Notes under the pieces: model-generated | Database searches by the model: none | Told to the model about the DNA's origin: nothing | The model's input: the letters and a program-made list of their open reading frames with translations, nothing else | Source: Kitasatospora arboriphila | Lineage (GTDB): Bacteria > Actinomycetota > Actinomycetes > Mycobacteriales > Mycobacteriaceae | NCBI RefSeq assembly: GCF_000717275.1 | Contig: NZ_JNYV01000013.1 | Coordinates: forward strand, 34,626-98,625 | Direction: 5' to 3' | Length of the DNA stretch: 64,000 nucleotides | Shown here: one piece after another, positions 59,378-64,000 of the stretch | Layout: every line of letters begins with the position of its first letter | How positions within the stretch are numbered: the stretch's first letter is position 1 | Program-made: the position numbers and the translations under genes

Positions 59378-61310
59378 ACGGATTCGGCGTTCCGGTCGTC
59401 GCCTGACGTGTGTCGGCGCGGCCGTGATCATCGGGATGTCGATGGTGGTGTCGTGCTCAAACGACGAGACGGCACCCGATGTCTGCGCGATCCCATCGGG
59501 CCCGAACGGTGGCACGGCCGCACCTGCGGCGACGGCGGCAACCCCCGACACCACCGAGAACCTGTCGACAAATCCTGAGGTCGCGACGGGATATCGGTCG
59601 AACATGACTGCGGTGCAGACCACTTCGTTCGCGGCGGCCACCGCAAATCCGCTGGCGACCCAGGCTGCGTGCGAGGTTCTCGCAGACGGTGGCGACGCCG
59701 CTGATGCCCTGGTCGCCGCGCAGATGGTGCTGGGCCTGGTCGAACCGCAGAGCTCCGGGATCGGTGGAGGCGCGTTCGCGTTGTACTACGACGCGGACGA
59801 TCGGTCGGTGCAGGCGTTCGACGGCCGCGAGGTGGCCCCGGCCGCGGCAACCGAGAACTACTTGCGCTGGATCGATGACGCCAACCGGACCGAGCCCGTA
59901 CCCGACGCGCGCGCGAGCGGCCGGTCCATCGGAGTCCCGGGCGTCCTGCGCATGCTCGAGTTGATGCAGTCCGAGCACGGAAACACCGAGTGGCGCAGCC
60001 TCTTCGAGCCTGCTGTCGCTCTTGCTGACGACGGGTTCTCCATCAGCCCCCGGCTGGCGGCCGCAATCGACGACTCGGCCACGGATCTCGGCGCAGACCC
60101 CGATGCGAGAAGTTACTTCCTGCAAGCTGACGGTTCGCCGAAACCTGCGGGGGAGACGCTCACCAACCCGGCGTACTCGAAAACGTTGGGTGCCATCGCA
60201 TCCGACGGTGCGGAGGCGTTCTACAGCGGCGACATCGCGCAGGCGATCGTCGCCGAAGCGGGGTCGACGGCGAACGGGATGACCCCGTCGCAGATGACGA
60301 TCACCGACCTGGCGAACTACGAGGCCAAAGTACGCGAGCCGATCTGCGTGCCGTATCGGGACAATCAGATTTGCGGTATGCCCACCCCGTCGTCCGGTGG
60401 GATCGCGGTGGCCTCGACGCTCGGCATCTTGTCGAACTTCCCGATGGATCAGTATCCGCCGGCCGCTCTCGATCTCAACGGCGGAAAGCCTTCGGTCAAC
60501 GGTGTGCACCTCATCTCCGAGGCGGAGCGGCTTGCCTACGCAGACCGGGATAAGTACGTCGCCGACTCGGACTTCGTGCCCCTGCCCGGTGGTAGCTCCG
60601 AGGCGTTGCTCGATCCCACCTACCTCAAAGGCCGCGCCGCACTGATCAATTCCGAACGCTCGATGGGTACCGCGACAGCAGGGACATTCGACACCGGCCC
60701 GATGGGCTGGTTCGCCGGGGCCGAACACGGCACCAGCCACATCTCTGTCGTCGACGCCGAGGGCGACGCCGCATCGATGACAGCAACCGTCGAGTCGTCG
60801 TTCGGGTCGTTCCACATGGTCGACGGTTTTCTGCTGAACAACCAGATGACCGACTTCTCCGCCGAACCGACCGATCCCCAAGGTGCGCCACTGGCCAACC
60901 GGGTCGAGCCGGGCAAACGACCACGCAGTTCCATGGCCCCGACGCTGGTCTTCGAGGCCGCCGACAACGGTCTCGGGCAGCTGAAGATGGTGGTCGGATC
61001 CCCCGGCGGCTCGGTGATCATCCAGTTCGTCGTGAAAACCCTGGTGGGACTCACCGATTGGGGCATGGATCCCCAGCAGGCGGTCTCGATGGTCGACTTC
61101 GGAGCCGCGAACTCCCCGAAGACCAATGTGGGCGGGGAGCACCCGAACATCTCGGGGCCCGACGATCCCCTCGTGACGGGGTTACGGAACCTGGGTCACA
61201 CCGTCGAGCTCGCCGATCAGTCCAGCGGTCTGAGTGCACTCCTGCGAACGGAGACGGGATGGTCGGGTGGCGCGGATCCCCGACGTGAGGGAATCGTCCT
61301 CGGCGACTGA
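59370..61310 (+). CDS. gamma-glutamyltransferase, lipoprotein form
   Basis: 646-aa enzyme of the GGT family, synthesised as a precursor that self-cleaves before a Thr: Thr455 in HGTSHISVVDAEGDAAS. Conserved GIGGGAFALYYD, GRRVAPxxAT-like and MAPTLVFE (SSMAPT) blocks present. The N-terminus RRLTCVGAAVIIGMSMVVSC is a lipoprotein signal with lipobox VVSC (Cys29), so it is probably lipid-anchored on the outer face. It could break down glutathione-like or gamma-glutamyl peptides outside the membrane; mycobacteria lack glutathione, so the natural substrate is unclear. GTG start overlaps the WS/DGAT stop, but the functional link is not obvious. Confidence 0.93.
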   Translation: MAERIRRSGRRLTCVGAAVIIGMSMVVSCSNDETAPDVCAIPSGPNGGTAAPAATAATPDTTENLSTNPEVATGYRSNMTAVQTTSFAAATANPLATQAACEVLADGGDAADALVAAQMVLGLVEPQSSGIGGGAFALYYDADDRSVQAFDGREVAPAAATENYLRWIDDANRTEPVPDARASGRSIGVPGVLRMLELMQSEHGNTEWRSLFEPAVALADDGFSISPRLAAAIDDSATDLGADPDARSYFLQADGSPKPAGETLTNPAYSKTLGAIASDGAEAFYSGDIAQAIVAEAGSTANGMTPSQMTITDLANYEAKVREPICVPYRDNQICGMPTPSSGGIAVASTLGILSNFPMDQYPPAALDLNGGKPSVNGVHLISEAERLAYADRDKYVADSDFVPLPGGSSEALLDPTYLKGRAALINSERSMGTATAGTFDTGPMGWFAGAEHGTSHISVVDAEGDAASMTATVESSFGSFHMVDGFLLNNQMTDFSAEPTDPQGAPLANRVEPGKRPRSSMAPTLVFEAADNGLGQLKMVVGSPGGSVIIQFVVKTLVGLTDWGMDPQQAVSMVDFGAANSPKTNVGGEHPNISGPDDPLVTGLRNLGHTVELADQSSGLSALLRTETGWSGGADPRREGIVLGD

Positions 61311-61324
61311 CGGTTGAACATCGC

Positions 61325-62278
61325 ATGGCACGTATCGGAAGTTCTGACCTGGATGTCTACCCGCTCAACCTCGGTGGCAACACCTTCGGCTGGACCAGTG
61401 ACGCGGCCGAGTCGTTCGCGGTGCTCGATGCGTTCGTGTCCGCTGGCGGCAACTTCATCGACACCTCCGACAGCTACATGGCGTCGGCGCCTGGGAACGT
61501 CGGTGGAGAGTCGGAGACGATTCTCGGCGAGTGGTTCACCAAACGTGGCCGGCGCGACGACATCGTCCTGGCCACCAAGGTGAGCCGCCACCCTGAGTTC
61601 GTGGGCCTGGCACCCGACAACATCGCGCGTGCGGCCGAGGCATCGCTGCGGCGCCTGAAGACCGACCACATCGACTTGTACTACGCGCACTACGACGACC
61701 CGGATGTGCCGCTGGCCGACACTCTGGGTGCCTTCGACGCATTGGTGAAGGCGGGGAAGGTGCGCCACATCGGTATCTCGAACTATTCAGCCAACCGGAT
61801 CAAGGAGTGGATCGACGTCGCCGAGGCCAATCGGTTCGCCAAACCTGTTGCCCTGCAGCCCCATTACAGCCTGGTGGCACGCCAGCCGTTCGAGGACGAA
61901 TTGCGTCCGCTCGCCGAGAAGTTCGGCCTTGGCGTCTTCCCGTACTGGGCCTTGGCGAGCGGGTTCCTCACCGGCAAATACCGCACAGCCGGGGACGTCG
62001 CAGGTGCCGCACGCGGCAAGATCGTGGAACGGTATTTCAGCCCCGAAGGGTTGGCGGTGGTCGATGAGCTCGACCGCATCGCCCGGTCTCGCGGCGTGCA
62101 GATCGCGACCGTCGCTCTGGCATGGACCCGTCAGCAGCCGACGGTCATCGCCCCGATCGTCAGCGCCAGGTCACCCGAGCAGCTCGGAGCTCTGCTCGGG
62201 TCGGTCGACCTGACGCTGACCGTCGACGAACTGGCCCGACTCGACGACGTGTCGGCGAAGGTTCCTGCCGGTCAGTAG
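61325..62278 (+). CDS. aldo/keto reductase
   Basis: 317-aa TIM-barrel oxidoreductase. Catalytic tetrad: Asp and Tyr in NFIDTSDSY, Lys in LATKVS, His in YYAHYDD. Later QPHYSLVARQPFEDEL and an NADPH-binding end. Closest to the AKR group acting on aryl aldehydes or sugars (YeaE/YdhF-like); the substrate is unknown. Starts 14 nt after the GGT stop and overlaps the convergent alcohol dehydrogenase by 7 bp. Confidence 0.92.
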   Translation: MARIGSSDLDVYPLNLGGNTFGWTSDAAESFAVLDAFVSAGGNFIDTSDSYMASAPGNVGGESETILGEWFTKRGRRDDIVLATKVSRHPEFVGLAPDNIARAAEASLRRLKTDHIDLYYAHYDDPDVPLADTLGAFDALVKAGKVRHIGISNYSANRIKEWIDVAEANRFAKPVALQPHYSLVARQPFEDELRPLAEKFGLGVFPYWALASGFLTGKYRTAGDVAGAARGKIVERYFSPEGLAVVDELDRIARSRGVQIATVALAWTRQQPTVIAPIVSARSPEQLGALLGSVDLTLTVDELARLDDVSAKVPAGQ

Positions 62279-63399
62279 TCGTCGTCGCCGTAGATGATGA
62301 CGCCGCGGAGGTTCTTGCCCGCGGCCATGTCGCGGTAGCCCTGGTTGATGTCCTCGAGCTTGTAGGTGGTGGTCACCAGCTCATCGAGCTTGAGGGCGCC
62401 GCTGCGGTACAGATTGAGCAGCTTCGGGATCTGCGTGCGGGGACCGACACCACCGAAGATCGCGCCCTGGACCCGTTTCTGCAACAGGGTGAGTTCGAAC
62501 AGGTTGAGGTCGGTGGCCACCTGGTCGTACGGTCCCATCGCGGTGACGATGACCTGGCCGCCCTTGCCGGTGAGCGACAACCCCTGCTGGACGTATTCAC
62601 CTTTGACCACACCCATGGTGAGGATGACCGTGTTGGCCATGGCGCCCCAGGTGAGGTCGGCGATGTCGGCGGCGGCTTCTTCCATCGAGGCGTAGGTGTG
62701 GGTGGCGCCGAAGTCCAGCGCAGTCTTCCGCTTGTCCTCCACCGGGTCGATCGCCACGACGAACCGCGCGCCTGCGTGGGCGGCACCCTGGACCGAGTTG
62801 ATACCCACGCCGCCGATGCCGGCGACCACCACGGTGTCACCGGGGCGGGTGTTGCCGATGTCGACTGCTGATCCCCAGCCCGTGGAGACACCACAACCGA
62901 GCAACGCTGCCTTGTCGAGGGGGATGTCCTTCTCGATCTTCACGACCGACGCCTGGTGAACCGTGACGTAGGGGGCAAAGGTGCCGAGCAGGCACATCTG
63001 GACCACGGGAGCGCCGTCTTTGGTGACGCGGAAGGTGCCGTCGGAGATGGCCTGGCCGGTGAGCAGTCCGGCTCCGAGGTCGCAGATGTTCTGCAGACCC
63101 TTGGCGCACGACGGACACGTGCCGCAGGCGGGGATGAACGCGAGCACCACGTGGTCACCTTCTTCGAGGCCGGACACCCCCGGCCCGACTTTGGTGATGA
63201 CGCCGGCGCCCTCGTGGCCGCCGAGGACCGGAAGGATCGGGATCGGACTGGACCCGTCGACGACGTGGGCGTCGGAGTGGCAGAGCCCGGATGCGGCCAG
63301 GCGTACCTGAACCTCTCCGGCGACCGGGTCACCGAGATCGATCTCATCGATCTTCCAGTCGGTGTTCAACTCGGTCAGGATTGCGGCCTTGGTTTTCAT
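62272..63399 (-). CDS. NDMA-dependent-type zinc alcohol dehydrogenase
   Basis: 375-aa zinc alcohol dehydrogenase of the class-III-like family that includes the NDMA-dependent nicotinoprotein methanol/alcohol dehydrogenases of actinomycetes. Catalytic zinc ligands: Cys in GLCHSDAH and His in GGHEGAGV; structural zinc CGTCPSCAKGLQNIC; Rossmann GIGGVGINSVQ. These enzymes keep NAD bound and use an unknown electron carrier in vivo. Start at 63399 gives MKTKAAILTEL. It is divergent from the MSMEG_0572-type gene. Confidence 0.92.
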   Translation of the reverse strand: MKTKAAILTELNTDWKIDEIDLGDPVAGEVQVRLAASGLCHSDAHVVDGSSPIPILPVLGGHEGAGVITKVGPGVSGLEEGDHVVLAFIPACGTCPSCAKGLQNICDLGAGLLTGQAISDGTFRVTKDGAPVVQMCLLGTFAPYVTVHQASVVKIEKDIPLDKAALLGCGVSTGWGSAVDIGNTRPGDTVVVAGIGGVGINSVQGAAHAGARFVVAIDPVEDKRKTALDFGATHTYASMEEAAADIADLTWGAMANTVILTMGVVKGEYVQQGLSLTGKGGQVIVTAMGPYDQVATDLNLFELTLLQKRVQGAIFGGVGPRTQIPKLLNLYRSGALKLDELVTTTYKLEDINQGYRDMAAGKNLRGVIIYGDDDY

Positions 63400-63564
63400 C
63401 GCGGTGACTCTCTGCTCGCGGTCTGGCACTGTGACCCAGTCCCTGACCATCCACTTTCTGTGACCTATGCCACCTTACTGATGAATCAAGCTGTGTGCCG
63501 CGAATCGGTCAAGACCGGAAACGTCTGTGGTCAGATACATGTCCGACTGGGCTGAGAGCACCAC

Positions 63565-63602
63565 GAAACAACCTGTTAGTCCCGGCGTGACCATCCGGAA
63601 AT
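63565..63602 (+). promoter_or_regulatory. possible GlnR box upstream of the MSMEG_0572-type gene
   Basis: GTGAC (63587-63591), 6 nt, GAAAT (63598-63602) matches the GlnR a-n6-b pattern GTnAC-n6-GAAAC at 9 of 10 defined positions. Upstream lie GAAAC (63565-63569) and GTTAG (63575-63579), related but less well spaced. GlnR is the nitrogen-starvation regulator of actinomycetes, and the downstream gene family is induced by nitrogen starvation, so a GlnR site would make sense. The rest of the 312-bp gap shows no gene. Confidence 0.45.
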
Positions 63603-63612
63603 GGATCGGGCC

Positions 63613-63625
63613 TGTACTTGGTACA
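63613..63625. promoter_or_regulatory. perfect TGTAC-TTG-GTACA palindrome before the MSMEG_0572-type gene
   Basis: TGTAC (63613-63617) and GTACA (63621-63625) mirror each other with a 3-nt spacer; the flanks GGCC on both sides extend the symmetry loosely. It lies about 88 bp before the ATG and 11 bp after the GlnR-like site. It may be a second regulator site; no consensus is assigned. Confidence 0.35.
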
Positions 63626-63712
63626 AGGCCGAACGCAGCACATCGATGTGCCGCGCGCCTTGTGAAACCCAAGTCCCGCACTGCCTTTGATCGCACCATG
63701 TCAGGAGACACC

Positions 63713-64000
63713 ATGTCCGATATCGATCAGACCATCGCCGAGAATATCAAGAAGTCTTTGGCTGAGATCCCGCATCCGTCGTTGCCCAAGGGCAGCAACA
63801 TTTATGGGGGGACGAAGTTGTTCCCGGACTATCAGGCCGAGAACGGGGAAACGTACTTCACGTTGGTGCATGGCATTGCTCATGAGTCGTCGGTGAGTTT
63901 TGTGGCGGTGTTGCAGGCGACGCGGGCGTTGCGGAAGGGGTTTGAGTCGGCGTTGTATTTTTATGGACCGGGTTCGATCAACTGTCTGGCCACGCGTGGT
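63713..64000 (+). CDS. MSMEG_0572/Sll0783-family nitrogen-starvation protein (3' end outside window)
   Basis: First 96 residues visible; the frame runs off the right edge. The sequence (GSNIYGGTKLFPDYQAENGE, ETYFTLVHGIAHESSVSFVAVLQATRALR and ALYFYGPGSINCLATRG) is the family called MSMEG_0572/Sll0783 nitrogen starvation response protein, the lead gene of the conserved Nit1 cluster (nitrilase, radical SAM, acetyltransferase and others) found in cyanobacteria, mycobacteria and pseudomonads and linked to nitrogen scavenging. ATG with AGGAGA upstream. Codon use (many TTG, GTG and GGG codons) differs from neighbours, hinting at transfer. Confidence 0.93.
   Translation, partial: MSDIDQTIAENIKKSLAEIPHPSLPKGSNIYGGTKLFPDYQAENGETYFTLVHGIAHESSVSFVAVLQATRALRKGFESALYFYGPGSINCLATRG

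Noticed and set aside
63475..63714. 79-codon minus-strand frame before the MSMEG_0572-type gene
   Set aside because: No ribosome site or recognisable domain, and it lies across the probable GlnR-like and palindromic control sites.
1..64000. tRNA or rRNA genes
   Set aside because: No cloverleaf-like segment with a T-loop GTTCGA motif in the right setting was noticed in the intergenic regions, but a covariance-model search could not be run, so a missed tRNA is possible.

Overview
The window is high-GC actinobacterial DNA from a mycolic-acid-containing relative of Mycobacterium (Gordonia or a close genus is the best guess). Its backbone keeps the gene order known from M. tuberculosis Rv0321-Rv0353: dcd and UDP-glucose dehydrogenase, then aspC, a membrane Fe-S reductase (Rv0338c type), a MalT-like regulator (Rv0339c/IniR type), iniB-iniA-iniC, and dnaK-grpE-dnaJ-hspR. 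A WS/DGAT acyltransferase and an EphD-like fusion also fit a mycolate producer. No rRNA, tRNA, CRISPR array, prophage or intact insertion sequence was seen.

Layout. 1-8.3 kb: 3' part of an HNH (DUF222) gene; an ECF41-type sigma factor divergent from an AhpD-like gene; dcd and udg; a MerR regulator; a membrane protein that looks like half of an Hsp70 ATPase domain; a TetR/MFS efflux pair with an operator-like palindrome. 8.3-13.6 kb: a four-gene minus-strand oxidation operon (EphD-like fusion, ferritin-like di-iron protein, PDR/VanB reductase, and a flavin monooxygenase broken by a one-base frameshift). 13.7-24.3 kb: aspC, an Fe-S reductase with a long Gly/Pro/Lys repeat tail, a SanA-like protein, two acyltransferases, a TauE/SafE transporter, and an AraC/VOC pair. 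24.4-37.2 kb: the ini locus. An IniR-like regulator and a membrane Hsp70 read leftwards, opposite a giant Gly/Ala-rich IniB (1384 aa with an exact 198-residue tandem repeat) and the dynamins IniA and IniC, followed by an unrecognised 200-aa protein. 37.2-43.5 kb: the DnaK operon with HspR-type boxes and a second actin/Hsp70-like membrane protein. 43.5-53.5 kb: mixed redox and membrane genes. 53.5-54.3 kb: about ten copies of a 72-bp tandem repeat. 54.3-64 kb: YihY, a YmgE-type protein, a lipase, a WS/DGAT, a gamma-glutamyltransferase lipoprotein, an aldo/keto reductase, an NDMA-type alcohol dehydrogenase, and the first gene of an Nit1/MSMEG_0572 nitrogen-starvation cluster running off the right edge.

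How it fits together. The most coherent and least ordinary theme is envelope stress. IniR, an Hsp70 fold carried through the membrane on a Pro/Ala tail, a very large IniB and two dynamins sit next to the soluble DnaK machine and its repressor. Three separate proteins in the window (4946-5989, 26867-28582, 42290-43504) share one architecture: an ASKHA-like cytoplasmic domain, one membrane helix and a low-complexity outer tail. That these form one system is inference from architecture and position; the individual homologies are much firmer.
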